Shown piece by piece: positions 33,790 through 45,100 of a DNA stretch of 64,000 bases. The DNA is from Pedobacter schmidteae. Lineage in GTDB: Bacteria; Bacteroidota; Bacteroidia; Sphingobacteriales; Sphingobacteriaceae. The position numbers and the translations under genes were made by a program. Numbering within the stretch: position 1 is the first letter of the stretch; every line of letters starts with the position of its first letter. Location of the stretch: positions 1,423,097-1,487,096 of the forward strand of contig NZ_LS999839.1 of assembly GCF_900564155.1 (NCBI RefSeq), in the 5' to 3' direction. The notes beneath the pieces are model-generated. The model did not search any database. It saw only the letters and a program-made list of their open reading frames with translations, and was not told the DNA's origin.

Positions 33790-36700
33790 ATGAAAAGCAA
33801 AGTAATGATATGCTCCTTATGTGGGATAATCGCCCTGACCCTGCAAACGGGAAATGCTTCTGCCCAAAAAAAGAATGGTGTTCCGCACGATACAAAGTTT
33901 AGCGGATATCCAACGAGAGATCCGGGGTTTGATGTGCGTCCGGGTTTCCGTAGTCCACCCAAGGGGTATGGAAATGTTCCTTTTTTCTGGTGGAATGGTG
34001 ATACCCTGTCCCGGGCACGTTTAACCGAACAACTGGATATCCTCAAAGAATCAGCGACGGATGGTTTTGCCGTCAGCTATTTGCATACTGACCCCAAAGG
34101 TGCTGATGCCGAGCTCAACAAGAAGCTCGGTTATGGTCTTTATGGCCGGACAGAGCATGGCAATCCCGCCGTATATTCCGCCGAGTGGTGGAAAACCTGG
34201 AACTGGTTTTCCGGCGAAGCTGCCAAAAGAGGCATGGCCGTAGGTTTAGACGATTATACCATCGGCTGGGTGGGAAATGGTTATTCTACCGACGAGGTAC
34301 GAGACCTGGAACGTTTTAAATCATATAAGGGTACGTTAGTTATAAAAATCGATACCATAAAAGGTGGTTCCACGCTAAAAAAAATGGTACCGCCTGATCT
34401 GATTAGTCTGACTGCCTGGCCGGCGAACGGTAACGCTGCACTTATCGACCTGAAAGGAAAAGTTAAAGACGGCCATATTGAGTTTAAAGCCCCAAACAAC
34501 GGCGACTGGAAAGTGTATACCATTGTGGCCAGCAATAACTACATGTTGCATCCCGATCATGGTAAAGAATTGGTAAAACACTATTTTCAGCGCTTTGAAG
34601 ATAAAATGGATGCCCAGGGACGTAAAGGGATGAATTATTTTTTTCAGGATGAACTATTCATTCCATTTAATATGAATACCTGGTCTGAAGATTTTGCTCA
34701 GCAGTTTAGTCGCATAAAAGGCTATGATGTGCTTCCTTATCTGCCCGCGTTAAAAGAAAATATTGGCGCAATTACCCCTAAAATTCGAATGGATTATGCG
34801 GATGTGTTGATGGAACTGGCAGAAGAAAGATATTTCAAACCCATCTACGACTGGCATTCAAGTCGCGGCCTTATTTATGGCTCAGATAACCTGGACCGGG
34901 GATTGGAGCCGCTCAATTATGTAGACTATTTTCGTGTAGAAAGCTGGTATACCGCACCAGGAAATGATGCCCCCGCCAGAGGTTCTTCCTTTATACAAAC
35001 CAAAGTGTCCAGCTCCGTGGCGCATTTATACAAGCGTCCACGCACCTGGTTGGAGGCCTTTCATAGCATGGGCTGGGGCAGTAGTGGCGAATGGCTGACC
35101 GAACAGCTGGACCATCACTTTATTGCGGGAGGTAATCTCATTTGTATGCATGGCCTTTATTACACAACGCATGGCGGATGGTGGGAGTGGGCACCACCCG
35201 ATTTTCATTACCGTATGCCTTACTGGCCACACATGAAAAAATGGCTCGAATATGGTGAACGTTTAAGTTTTGTGATGAGTCAGGGTACTCACGTTAGTGA
35301 TATCGCTTTGATGTACCCAACCGAACCGATGCAGGCTTTCCCCGGAACCAGACCTAATGTGAGTTTTGCTACCGCAAAAACATTAAGCAATGCTGGCCTC
35401 GATTATGATTTTATGGATTACAGGTCACTCCTTAAAACTGAGATCGGTGCCAAATCCCTGAAAGTATCAGACATGGCATACAAGATCCTGATCCTGCCTG
35501 ATATGAAGGCGATGCACTATGAGGCCTTGCAGCAGGCATTAAATTTTTACCGAAAAGGAGGAATCGTCGTAGCCACGGGTGCATTACCTATGGCCAGTAC
35601 ACGTAAAGGCAGTAACGATTCGCAAGTTGATGCGATTGTTAAGGAAATTTTCGGTTTAACGGCAAAGGAACAGGAAGCAGGTAAAAAGACCGGCCTCCAT
35701 CAAAATGCGTCCGGAGGAAAGGGTTTACTTGCTGATACATTGAATATCGCAACCGTACTTGCACAACACATTACACCAGATTTTATTCCAGGTGAAGGAG
35801 GAGGGAAGGTTCTGCACCGCAAAATCGGCGACAAAGACCTGTACATGACTATGAACATCAAACCTGGAAACGAAGTTTTTTACCGCGTGCAGGGACGCCC
35901 TGAATTATGGGACGCCAAAACCGGGCAGACGAAAGTTTTACCTGTTGTTAAACAAACCAGGGAGGGTACCGTTATCCGCTCTGATGTGGGATACACCAAC
36001 TCCTCTATTATTGTTTTTTCTCCCGGACAGCCGGTGATCGAAAATAAAGGACAGACTGAAACAGCAGCAGTGGAGAAAAAACTGCTTGACGGTGACTGGA
36101 AAATTGAATTTCTGCCTACCATGAATAACAAATGGGGTGATTTCCGTTTGCCTGCTTTCGACAGGATGATCGGTACGGAAGCACGTACCTTTAAATTCAG
36201 CAAGAAGGTAAAAGCAGCTAACGACTGGACGGCGAAGTCTTTTGATGACAACAGCTGGCAGGAGGGTATTTACGACTATGGCTATCAGATGCAATGGCTG
36301 CGGGATTCTACATCCAATAATTTTGAAAGATTAATCAGTAATGCGCTGGAGGAAAAACTTGAAGGTTGGAAACCTTACCGGTTCAGCTGGCGTTTTGGTG
36401 TTTGGAATCATCCGGGGCCGCAAGGTTATCATGGATTAAAAGGTAAAGTAAACGATGGTTTTCTCATTTTAGATGGCGCGGGTGACCACTTATTTAAAAC
36501 CTATGTTTATGCTCCTCTCGAGCAGTTATATCGTGTGGATCTGGGCGAGAGGAAACCCGACCGTTTTTACATAGATGGAAAGGTTTTTACCGGAACTGAA
36601 ATTAAACTGGGCAAAGGCTGGCACACCATATTAGCTGCTTATGCTGGTGTACCTAAAAAAGGATACAAAACCGGGCCTAACTCTCGGGATGAACGTCCAA

Positions 36701-37458
36701 GGAGTGCTATCGTATTTATTCCTTCAGCACAGCCCGTACCTGAACCCATTTCTCCTTACTCGAAGATTCTGGCCATGCGCTGGTACCATACAGATCACCT
36801 GATGTTTGACCCGGACAAAGGACTGGACCCTGTTTATTGTTATCGTTTCGTGGCTGCGCCAGGACTGGAGAAAATGGAAATGGGTATTTATGGGAAAAAC
36901 CTATTGTGCTGGATAGACGGCAAGCTTCTGGAAAAGAAATATGTAAAACTATTGAAAACTGAAAATGGCTTAAATACCTATCAGGTCATTTTACCGGAAA
37001 AGAAAGCGAGAATTGCAGAAGTTGCTATGGAGCTAACCGCTGAAACCGGTATTCAGGACGTGGCCGTTTTCCCTTTTCCCATTAAGTTATTCTGTAGTTC
37101 CGGCCTGCTTCCAGCTGGTAACTGGGCCGAAACGGGGCAAATGAAGCATTATTCCGGTGGATTATTCTACCGTAAAACAATTACCCTTACTGAAGAGCAG
37201 ATGAAGAGAAAAGCCAGTATCGACCTCGGCGAGGTTGTAGCCACCTGTGCGGTTAAAGTAAATGGGAAAGAAGTGGCAACCATGATGTCTAAACCCTATA
37301 AAGCTGAAATTACTTCATTTTTGAAAGCTGGCGATAATGAAATAGAAGTTTTGGTTTACAGCACACTATCCAATCACTATCAGACTATTCCATCTGCCTA
37401 TCGTGGAAATCCAAGAGCAGGCTTAATAGGACCTGTTGTATTGGAACTGCAGCAATAG
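33790..37458 (+). CDS. GH106-like alpha-L-rhamnosidase
   Basis: This 1222-residue secreted protein has a signal peptide ending GNASAQ. The N-terminal catalytic region begins with FRSPPKGYGNVPFFWWNGD and AVGLDDYTIGWVGNGYS, both typical of GH106-type proteins, and continues through a large TIM-barrel part to about residue 650. Beta-sandwich domains follow, the last (about 1095-1222) being a galactose-binding or GH2-like sandwich with YRKTITLTEEQMKRKAS. GH106 enzymes release alpha-linked L-rhamnose with inversion. Next to GH88, it suggests a rhamnose- and uronate-containing target such as rhamnogalacturonan, ulvan or a gellan-like exopolysaccharide. A GH2-related activity is the main alternative. 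It ends locus B and is convergent with the sensor gene. Confidence 0.82.
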   Translation: MKSKVMICSLCGIIALTLQTGNASAQKKNGVPHDTKFSGYPTRDPGFDVRPGFRSPPKGYGNVPFFWWNGDTLSRARLTEQLDILKESATDGFAVSYLHTDPKGADAELNKKLGYGLYGRTEHGNPAVYSAEWWKTWNWFSGEAAKRGMAVGLDDYTIGWVGNGYSTDEVRDLERFKSYKGTLVIKIDTIKGGSTLKKMVPPDLISLTAWPANGNAALIDLKGKVKDGHIEFKAPNNGDWKVYTIVASNNYMLHPDHGKELVKHYFQRFEDKMDAQGRKGMNYFFQDELFIPFNMNTWSEDFAQQFSRIKGYDVLPYLPALKENIGAITPKIRMDYADVLMELAEERYFKPIYDWHSSRGLIYGSDNLDRGLEPLNYVDYFRVESWYTAPGNDAPARGSSFIQTKVSSSVAHLYKRPRTWLEAFHSMGWGSSGEWLTEQLDHHFIAGGNLICMHGLYYTTHGGWWEWAPPDFHYRMPYWPHMKKWLEYGERLSFVMSQGTHVSDIALMYPTEPMQAFPGTRPNVSFATAKTLSNAGLDYDFMDYRSLLKTEIGAKSLKVSDMAYKILILPDMKAMHYEALQQALNFYRKGGIVVATGALPMASTRKGSNDSQVDAIVKEIFGLTAKEQEAGKKTGLHQNASGGKGLLADTLNIATVLAQHITPDFIPGEGGGKVLHRKIGDKDLYMTMNIKPGNEVFYRVQGRPELWDAKTGQTKVLPVVKQTREGTVIRSDVGYTNSSIIVFSPGQPVIENKGQTETAAVEKKLLDGDWKIEFLPTMNNKWGDFRLPAFDRMIGTEARTFKFSKKVKAANDWTAKSFDDNSWQEGIYDYGYQMQWLRDSTSNNFERLISNALEEKLEGWKPYRFSWRFGVWNHPGPQGYHGLKGKVNDGFLILDGAGDHLFKTYVYAPLEQLYRVDLGERKPDRFYIDGKVFTGTEIKLGKGWHTILAAYAGVPKKGYKTGPNSRDERPRSAIVFIPSAQPVPEPISPYSKILAMRWYHTDHLMFDPDKGLDPVYCYRFVAAPGLEKMEMGIYGKNLLCWIDGKLLEKKYVKLLKTENGLNTYQVILPEKKARIAEVAMELTAETGIQDVAVFPFPIKLFCSSGLLPAGNWAETGQMKHYSGGLFYRKTITLTEEQMKRKASIDLGEVVATCAVKVNGKEVATMMSKPYKAEITSFLKAGDNEIEVLVYSTLSNHYQTIPSAYRGNPRAGLIGPVVLELQQ

Positions 37459-37473
37459 GAATAATACCAGACA

Positions 37474-37510
37474 TTGCTGCCTGAAGTCATTTTTTGATAT
37501 CAGGCAGCAA
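37474..37510. terminator. bidirectional terminator between the GH106-like and sensor genes
   Basis: TTGCTGCCTGA and TCAGGCAGCAA form a perfect 11-bp stem around a 15-base loop that contains six T. It sits midway between two convergent stop codons (37458 and 37522), where a terminator serving both strands is expected. Confidence 0.65.
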
Positions 37511-37521
37511 CATCTTGATCA

Positions 37522-40500
37522 TTACAATGAATACAACTTCGGACTATGCCCGTATTGTTTTTTAAATTCTCTGCTGAAATATTTAGGATCATTAAAGCCA
37601 ACCATATAGGACACTTCAGAAACATTATATGTTTTTTGGGCCAGCAATTGAGCCGCTTTCTTCAATCGTATGGTTTTAATAAAATCATTTACAGAAAGGT
37701 CGGTAATTGCTCTGATTTTTTTATACAATACCGGCTGACTCATACCCATATAAGTCGACAATTCAGGGACGTTAAAATCCTGATCAGCCATGTGGTCTTC
37801 AATATACTGAACTATTTTAATCATAAAGGTATGTTCAACTGTGTTTACCGTAATGTTCTGAGGCTGCAAATTTACTTCCTGGCTAAATTTCTGCCGCATC
37901 ATTTGTCTGGATTGAAGCAGGTTTCTGACATTAAGTTTTAGCAGATCGGTGCTAAATGGTTTGGTCATATATACATCTGCACCGGTTTCCAGTCCGTCCA
38001 TTTGATGAACGTGAGAGGATTTTGCCGTTAACAGGATGACAGGAATGTGGCTGGTACGATCATCCGTTTTGAGTTTACGGCATAGCTCCAAACCGTCCAT
38101 TACCGGCATCATCACATCACAAATAACCAGATCAGGAAACAAGTCGGTCGCGGTCTCCCAACCACTTAGACCGTTAGTACACTCCCTAATCTCGTATTCA
38201 TCAGCTAAAAACTGCTTTAACATCTGTCGGATTTCTTCGTTATCCTCTACAATCAAAATTGTTTTTCCGGATGTAGGTTTTGTCTTGTCCAACGCTATAG
38301 TGTTACTTACTGGCTGTAAAGGTTTGTAAAGTGAATTTTCTGCAATGGGGTGTGTAACAGATATAATTTCATCGGGTTTAAAATGACTTCTGCCTTTTTT
38401 AAGAGATATAGTGAAACAGGTATCGCCAAGCTGGTCTGCCGTAGCCGGACTGCTCACTATACTGATACTTCCATGATGAGATTCGATAATGCTTTTGGAT
38501 AAAGCCAGGCCAATTCCTGAGCCAATATGACCTGATCCCTGTTCGTCAACCTGGAAAAAATCACTAAATAATTTTTGTTGACTCTCATAAGGTATTCCTT
38601 TGCCGTTATCCCGTACTTTGATAATAACCTCATCAGTATTGTCTTCAATAGCCATGTTAATAATGCCTTGATTACCGGTAAATTTAAATGCGTTTGAAAG
38701 CAGGTTAAACAATACTTTTTCTAATTGTATCCTATCAAAATACACCGCTATGTCCTCTTTTGCAAAGTCGAATGTATAGCCGATGTCGCGGGTATCTGCC
38801 ACATGCTTAAAGGCAATGAAAATTTCCCTTGCAAATGCGATGATATTATCACAGCTCACATGCAATTTTAAGTGTCCCGTCTCCGCCTTTCTAAAGTCCA
38901 TGAGCTCGGTAATGAGCCTCATCAGCCGGTCCGCATTATTTTTTATGGGCAATACCTGTTTATTTATCTCCGGAATCTCCTGGGTAGTTTTTACCAGGTT
39001 TTCCAGAGGCCCGAGTATCAGGGTCAATGGCGTGCGTATCTCATGTGAAATGTAAGTGAAAAAGTTTAATTTCATCTTTTGTACATCTTCTGATCTTTTT
39101 AACAATTCCCTGATAAAAAGGTATCTTACCGTAAGAAATAAGAGCACAGAAAATAGGACGATATACAAAACGTAAGCCCACCAGCTTGCCCAAACTGGTG
39201 GCAGGATTTTGATATTCAGGCCCGGCTGGTTGCTTGCCGAAAGACCGTCATTGTTAATGCCTTTGACCACAAAATGATAGTTCCCCGAAGGAAGATTGGT
39301 GTACGTAGCACTTGGATGATCAGTATAATTCCATTGTTGATCATAACCTTCCAGTTTATAGGCATATTTGTTTTTGTCAGTTTTAATATAATTTAACAAA
39401 GCAAAACCAAGGGTAAAATGGTTTTGATCGTGCTTAAATGTAAGCTCTTTTGTTTTTAAAATCTGTTCCTTCAGCAACTCATCCGCACCACCCACATCAA
39501 CAGGTTGGTTAAACAATTTCAACCCTGTAAAAACGATCGGAGCGGCATAAGTGTTGGTCTCTATTTCTTTAGGGTAGAAGGACGTAAGGCCATTTAAACC
39601 TCCAAAAAAGATCTCTCCGTTACTGTCTTTAAAATACGATCGGGTATTGAACTCATTCCCAGCCAATCCGTCACTTTTAGTATAATTTCTGAATTTTCCT
39701 GTGGTTAGGTTTAACTCCGAAAGTCCATTAGCGGTACTGATCCATAATTTACCTGAATCGTCTTCCACTATGCCCACCACATTATTGTTGGCCAGGCCAT
39801 TTGCCTCGGTATAGGTTTTAAAACGATTGGTACTATTGTCAAATATACTGATCCCACCAAAATATGTACCTACACATATTAACCCTTTGGAGGTTTGAAC
39901 CACACAATTGATATAATCAGATTGAAGCCTGTTGTTGTCTCCTTCATTTTTGGTGAAAAGCGTTAGCACTTTTGAGCTGAAATTATAACGGTACAAACCT
40001 GCCGATGTACCTAGCCAAAGGTTTTGTGCTTTGTCTTCAAAAAGAACCTGAACACCCTTTTTGTTTTGTTTGGTGTATTTGTCAAGTACACTTTTGGTGG
40101 TATGATCGGGGAAATCGCCGTTGTGTTTCCTTAAAATTGACAGCCCATTTCTGGATCCAACCCATATTGTCCCATACCTGTCCTGTCTCAGCGCCAGGAT
40201 CTCGGCCGTACCGATCTTATTTTTAGTGTCTCTTACATTTACGATATGTTTAAAATGACCGGTTTTAGGATTAAAGATATTGAGACCGCCATAATGGGTG
40301 CCAACAATTAAATCTCCATTTCCTGAGTTTTCTTTACAAACAATCTTAACCAGATTAGAGGTAATACTGGACATATCGTTTGGATTGGTTTTATAAACGG
40401 TATAGGTGTTCGTTTTTCTATTCAAATGATTTAACCCACCACCCTCAGTCCCAATCCAAAGGTCATTTTGCTTATCCTCTACAATTGAACTCACAATATT

Positions 40501-41601
40501 GCTGCTGATGCTGGAGTGCAGACGGCTGTTTTGATAAGTTTTGAATCTTGTAGAAATAGTATGACTATAGTTAACGCCTCCATAATAAGTCCCCACCCAC
40601 ATGGTTTTATTAATATCCAGATAAATGGAATGGACAGAATTGTGACTGATGCTGTTTTTAAGCTCCGGATCGTGCAGGTAATTACTGAAGTTCTTATTTA
40701 TGGGGTCTAAAATACTCAGTCCTTCCTGGGTGCCTATCCAAAGCAATCCCTGTCCATCTTTGGTAATGCTTCTTACATCGTTATGGGTAAGTGAATTGGG
40801 GTTTTTGTTATCGTGGCCATATCTTGTAAAGGATTTTGAAGCGTAATTGTACAAGCAAATTCCGTTAGATGTTCCAATCCACAGATTTTGTTGATCATCG
40901 GCATTGATGCTTGTAACATAGTTTGAACTAATGCCAGAGGCATTTTTTGGGTCATGTTTAAAACGCTCGTAATGGTAGCGACCATTCTTTAAACGCATAC
41001 ACAATAACCCGCCACCTGTTCCAATCCACATATTTCCCCGTGTATCTTTGTAAAGGGCATAAATGCCGTTAATTCCATCCGCTTTTAGCCGATTAAAACG
41101 AAAGGATTTAAATGTGTTTTTGCTCTTATCAGTCAGCAGATTGAGCCCCCCCAATGTGCCTATCCAAATATTTTTGTCTCTATCTTCGTAAATGCGCTCA
41201 ATTCCATTATTACTCAAGCCACTTTTTGTTCGCGTGCTGATCTGGGTAAAGGTATCTTTATCCGAATTATATCGATTTAGCCCATTTGCTGTACCTATCC
41301 ACATTGTTCCTTCACTATCAGTAAGCAGGCATTGAATTTCATTGTTAGAAATGCTGCGTGGGTCGGCAGGGTTATTCCTGTAAATCTTAAATTGGTAACC
41401 ATCGTATCGGTTCAAGCCTTGTCGGGTCCCAAACCACATAAAATTTGATTTATCCTGAATGATGGCAATTACTGAGTTTTGTGACAGTCCATTTTCTATT
41501 GTAAGGCTGTTAAATGCGACAGGTTTTTGACCTGCAGCAGTCTGGCCGATTACAGTAACAGAAAAGCTTAAGAGAATGAATCTCCACATAGCTAAATTCA
41601 T
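37522..41601 (-). CDS. hybrid two-component system sensor-regulator
   Basis: This 1359-residue protein joins sensing and DNA binding. After a signal peptide (to about residue 25) come 14 Reg_prop-like blades (WIGTxxGLxxY pattern, about 30-690), enough for two seven-bladed propellers. A Y_Y_Y domain follows (about 715-795), then one membrane helix (about 805-830), a HisKA domain with H853 in SHEIRTPLT, an HATPase with NLLSNAFKF and GSGIGLALSKS, a receiver domain with D1162 in VICDVMMPVMDG, and a C-terminal AraC helix-turn-helix (about 1265-1359). The periplasmic part binds an oligosaccharide cue. All catalytic residues look intact. It is divergent from locus C and convergent with locus B, so either could be its target. 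Confidence 0.95.
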   Translation of the reverse strand: MNLAMWRFILLSFSVTVIGQTAAGQKPVAFNSLTIENGLSQNSVIAIIQDKSNFMWFGTRQGLNRYDGYQFKIYRNNPADPRSISNNEIQCLLTDSEGTMWIGTANGLNRYNSDKDTFTQISTRTKSGLSNNGIERIYEDRDKNIWIGTLGGLNLLTDKSKNTFKSFRFNRLKADGINGIYALYKDTRGNMWIGTGGGLLCMRLKNGRYHYERFKHDPKNASGISSNYVTSINADDQQNLWIGTSNGICLYNYASKSFTRYGHDNKNPNSLTHNDVRSITKDGQGLLWIGTQEGLSILDPINKNFSNYLHDPELKNSISHNSVHSIYLDINKTMWVGTYYGGVNYSHTISTRFKTYQNSRLHSSISSNIVSSIVEDKQNDLWIGTEGGGLNHLNRKTNTYTVYKTNPNDMSSITSNLVKIVCKENSGNGDLIVGTHYGGLNIFNPKTGHFKHIVNVRDTKNKIGTAEILALRQDRYGTIWVGSRNGLSILRKHNGDFPDHTTKSVLDKYTKQNKKGVQVLFEDKAQNLWLGTSAGLYRYNFSSKVLTLFTKNEGDNNRLQSDYINCVVQTSKGLICVGTYFGGISIFDNSTNRFKTYTEANGLANNNVVGIVEDDSGKLWISTANGLSELNLTTGKFRNYTKSDGLAGNEFNTRSYFKDSNGEIFFGGLNGLTSFYPKEIETNTYAAPIVFTGLKLFNQPVDVGGADELLKEQILKTKELTFKHDQNHFTLGFALLNYIKTDKNKYAYKLEGYDQQWNYTDHPSATYTNLPSGNYHFVVKGINNDGLSASNQPGLNIKILPPVWASWWAYVLYIVLFSVLLFLTVRYLFIRELLKRSEDVQKMKLNFFTYISHEIRTPLTLILGPLENLVKTTQEIPEINKQVLPIKNNADRLMRLITELMDFRKAETGHLKLHVSCDNIIAFAREIFIAFKHVADTRDIGYTFDFAKEDIAVYFDRIQLEKVLFNLLSNAFKFTGNQGIINMAIEDNTDEVIIKVRDNGKGIPYESQQKLFSDFFQVDEQGSGHIGSGIGLALSKSIIESHHGSISIVSSPATADQLGDTCFTISLKKGRSHFKPDEIISVTHPIAENSLYKPLQPVSNTIALDKTKPTSGKTILIVEDNEEIRQMLKQFLADEYEIRECTNGLSGWETATDLFPDLVICDVMMPVMDGLELCRKLKTDDRTSHIPVILLTAKSSHVHQMDGLETGADVYMTKPFSTDLLKLNVRNLLQSRQMMRQKFSQEVNLQPQNITVNTVEHTFMIKIVQYIEDHMADQDFNVPELSTYMGMSQPVLYKKIRAITDLSVNDFIKTIRLKKAAQLLAQKTYNVSEVSYMVGFNDPKYFSREFKKQYGHSPKLYSL

Positions 41602-42115
41602 AGGGGTGGTTTGGTTGCTTGAGACTAAAGATAGAAATATCTGTTCATTTTCTCCCTTTTGGGCTTATTTTTTAGAATCTTCTACCTTTTTGTTTAGATT
41701 TTTCATCTTTTTTTAAAGAATAATATCACAGATTTGGATATCTCAATGATGATATTTTAATGACGGCCAAGCTGAATAACGAGGAGGCGGGCAAAAGTAA
41801 AAAGCATTAACCAGCTTTAGACGCCGTAACATTTATTGAGCGAAACAAACGAACCTAAACCAAACTGTATGAACAAAACAATTACCAAACCTTAAAGGAT
41901 TCAGATGAAGGTATAATGCCTTTCATCCATCTGAATTTATCAATCAATTTTCATAAGTATTTTATTCAATCAGGATGAAAGGCCATTGGCTGTGCCTGTC
42001 AATTACTGGACCATGCTGCACTAACGAGTATTGCTATGGTAACCAGGCCTGAGTGTTAAAAAAGAATAAAAAATTATCCAACGAAATAAATAAAACGAAA
42101 AAACAATTATAACGG
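41602..42115. other. divergent regulatory region before locus C
   Basis: This 514-base stretch separates the sensor gene from the SusC gene of locus C. It is AT-rich near both ends and contains a nested, partly exclusive pair of inverted repeats (41899-41983). On the minus strand, 41799-41792 reads TACTTTTG, a possible -7 box for the sensor gene about 190 bases upstream of its start, with no matching -33 box. No TAnnTTTG box facing SusC was found. Very short ORFs here look random. Confidence 0.55.
41899..41983 (+). promoter_or_regulatory. leader with two mutually exclusive hairpins upstream of locus C SusC
   Basis: The segment 41918-41936 can pair in two ways. With the upstream strand, ATTCAGATG (41899-41907) pairs with CATCTGAAT (41928-41936), and AAGG with CCTT inside. 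With the downstream strand, GCCTTTCATCC (41918-41928) pairs perfectly with GGATGAAAGGC (41973-41983). The first structure blocks the second. This is the geometry of an RNA switch or attenuator in a 5' leader. Transcription through this region is assumed, not shown. Confidence 0.35.
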
Positions 42116-45100
42116 ATGAGAAATACCCGAATTATTAAACACAGGTCTTATCAATGGATTCTTGTGTCTTTTTTTCTTGTTGGTCTTGGTTTTCCGATAA
42201 GTGGATACAGCTTTAGCGCCCTGCATAAAAACAGTTTGTTTTTTTTCCAGGATGTAACAGCCGGTAAGTCCGAAAAAGACACGGCAGAAAAAGATTCAGG
42301 AATTGTAGAATTAAGACGCTTTGTATCCATAAGAAATGTCGACTCTCTGCAGGTCAAAAAGATCGCCATTTATCCTTTTATTTCTCTGCAACAAGTTCTG
42401 AAAGGGAACGCTGCGGGTGTTTATGTACAGGAGACAAATGGAGAACCTGGTACTACAGAGCAAAGCATACTGATTAGGGGCCTTTCCATGCCGCTGCTTT
42501 CCAGAAAGGATATCTATCAGGCACAACCACAAGTATATGTGAATGGTATTCCACTGATACAGGATAATCCTTTTATGTTCGATATTCAGAAATTTGACTA
42601 CGCTCCAATCGGAACTGCAACAAACCTGTTAGCTACCATTGATATGGACAATATTGAGTCTATCAATGTGGTTAAAGGAGGTGCTGCAGCTGCTATTTAT
42701 GGTCCGAGGGCCGCTAACGGAGCTATTTTGATCACCACCAAAAATGCGCAGGCTGGTATGAAACAGATTAGCGTGAACAGCTATTTTGGGATGGCCCTGA
42801 AAGATAATGTAACGACTACCAATGCCCAGGATGAAAGTGCATTTAGAATGCCTTTCTACCAAAAATTTGCCAGTTCTGCCGATATGGACAATTACCCGGC
42901 TTATTTAAGAGATGCAACCAATGAGAATTATTATGGACCTTCTAACTGGACAGACCTTTATTATAAAACCAGTCCGGTACGATCGGTAAATGCCAGTATA
43001 ACCGGAGGTACAAACCGCTCAAATTTCCGGTTTTTTGGAGCAAACACCAGTACTTCTGGTAATGCGGACGACACCAGGCTGGATAAATATAATGCTTCTT
43101 TCTTCATCAATATGCTGCCATTGCCGTGGCTGACAGTTTCCAGTATGATCAATGCGACAAGGCTGGAACGTGACCGTAACAGGTCATTTCGCGATCGTTT
43201 TTCGGAAATGCAGTATATCCCAGATTTAACAAGTCCCATTGCACCTAATAAAATCATCTATGGCAATTTGTTAAATGAGTATAAAGCAAAATCATTTGAC
43301 GACAATAAAAACAGCGCTATTCAGGGATATTTCTCCTTATCCGCAAAATTAAAGAAGTTGGATTTTACCTCGCGTGTAGGTTTCGACTACAACGAAAGCA
43401 CACGTGATGTTTTTTTCCCTTCAACTATGCTCGACGGGAATAATTATGTTTCAAATTATTATGGTTATAACCAACGGGTGATTATTGAAAATTCCATCAG
43501 TTTCAAACATGCTTTTAACAAAAAGCATACACTAAACCTTGAAGCAGGGCAGTCCTTTCAATCAGATTTTAACCGTTACAACTATGCTTACGGATATAAA
43601 GGATCAAGTGATTACATCAGGATTAATGTTGTAAACGGAAATTCAAAGGAGTCAGATTATTTATTGCCTAAAGATTTTATTGTTTTTCGTTTTACAGACA
43701 GACAAAAAGCGAATTTAAGTTCATTGTTTGCGAAAGCAGAATATAACTATAACGATGAGTTGTCATTAACTGCGGTAGCAAGAACCGATGGTTCTTCTAA
43801 TATGCAGCCAAGCGCAAGGTGGTTCTTTTCACCAATTGTCAATGCAGAATATAACTTCAGCAAATTGTTGCCTCAGGACAAATCTGCCATTTCATCACTT
43901 TCCCTAACGGCCTCATGGAGCCGTATTGGCAATCTGTTGTTGAACGATAGATTTGCCGCCGGGCCACAGTACACTGTTGATCTGGGTTGGTCAGCTAATC
44001 CCGCTTTCTATTCTTACGCAGGCTTTGGTACTTTATCCAGACCATATACTGCCGGTTGGGTTGGTTATGATATTCCCTGGTCTTACGTTCAGGAAACAAA
44101 CTTTGGTGTAAATGCGGGTTTTCTGGACAGCAGAATTCAGGCGAGGCTAGAACTCTACAGTAAAAATAATAACCGCATGTTACTGGCCATGCCGGTAATA
44201 GCAGAATCGGGCTATACCTCAGCTTATCAGAGTGGAATGGACGTAAATAACAGCGGCGTAGAACTAACCTTGCAGGCCAATATATTTAAAGGTAAAAAAG
44301 ATCATTTAAACTGGGCTGCCAGTTTAAATGCCAGCTATAATCAAAATAAACTAAAGGCACTTCCCGGGGGCATTTCAGAAATATTAATCGGAACACAAAA
44401 GCTTGTAGTAGGCGAGGCCATTGATAAATTCTGGGTGCTGAAAACACAAGGTGAAGCATTTCATACCGATGCAGATGTACCCGTAAACCCTCAAACTTAT
44501 CAGATTCTGAATTACAAAGGGTTACCATTTAAAGGTGGAGACCCTCGCTGGAAAGATCTCAATGGAGATTACACTATAAATGAACAAGATAAGGTGGCAT
44601 TGGGTAATTACATGCCAAAATTAACCGGAAACTTCGCCAATAACTTTAGTTACCGCAAGTTCAGCCTTGATTTTAACCTGTACTTTGCTTTAGGCCGCAA
44701 TATCCTGAACCAGGCTGCCGCCAATCGTTTTGATTTTATTAATAGGGGCGGGCAGAATGATATTTCATCCATAGACGAAATCACTTTCTGGAAAAAAGAT
44801 CTTAATGCTGCAAATTACCCGGTTTATAACCCCTGGAGTGCTGTACAGGCTTATCGCGCCGATCAGGACATCTTCATTGAAAATGGGTCTTTCCTGAAAT
44901 TAAGGTCACTTTCCCTGGGCTATGATTTTGCGGGGATGAGTTTTCTTAACAAAGATAAGAAGGCACAACACAGGTTCCTGGTATATGTAACTGCAACAAA
45001 TCTGTTTACAATCTCTCCGTATACAGGCGGCGATCCCGAACTGGTTGGGTATACCGGCATCGATTCAGGATATGGATTGTCTATTCCAAGAACGTATACA

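Noticed and set aside
37546-37941. 131-codon plus-strand frame
   Set aside because: It is antisense to the AraC and receiver region of the hybrid sensor; the residues look like a shadow of that gene.
41975-42052. 25-codon frame rich in Cys and Trp in the locus C leader
   Set aside because: Composition looks random, and its start overlaps the inverted-repeat arm, which better explains the sequence.
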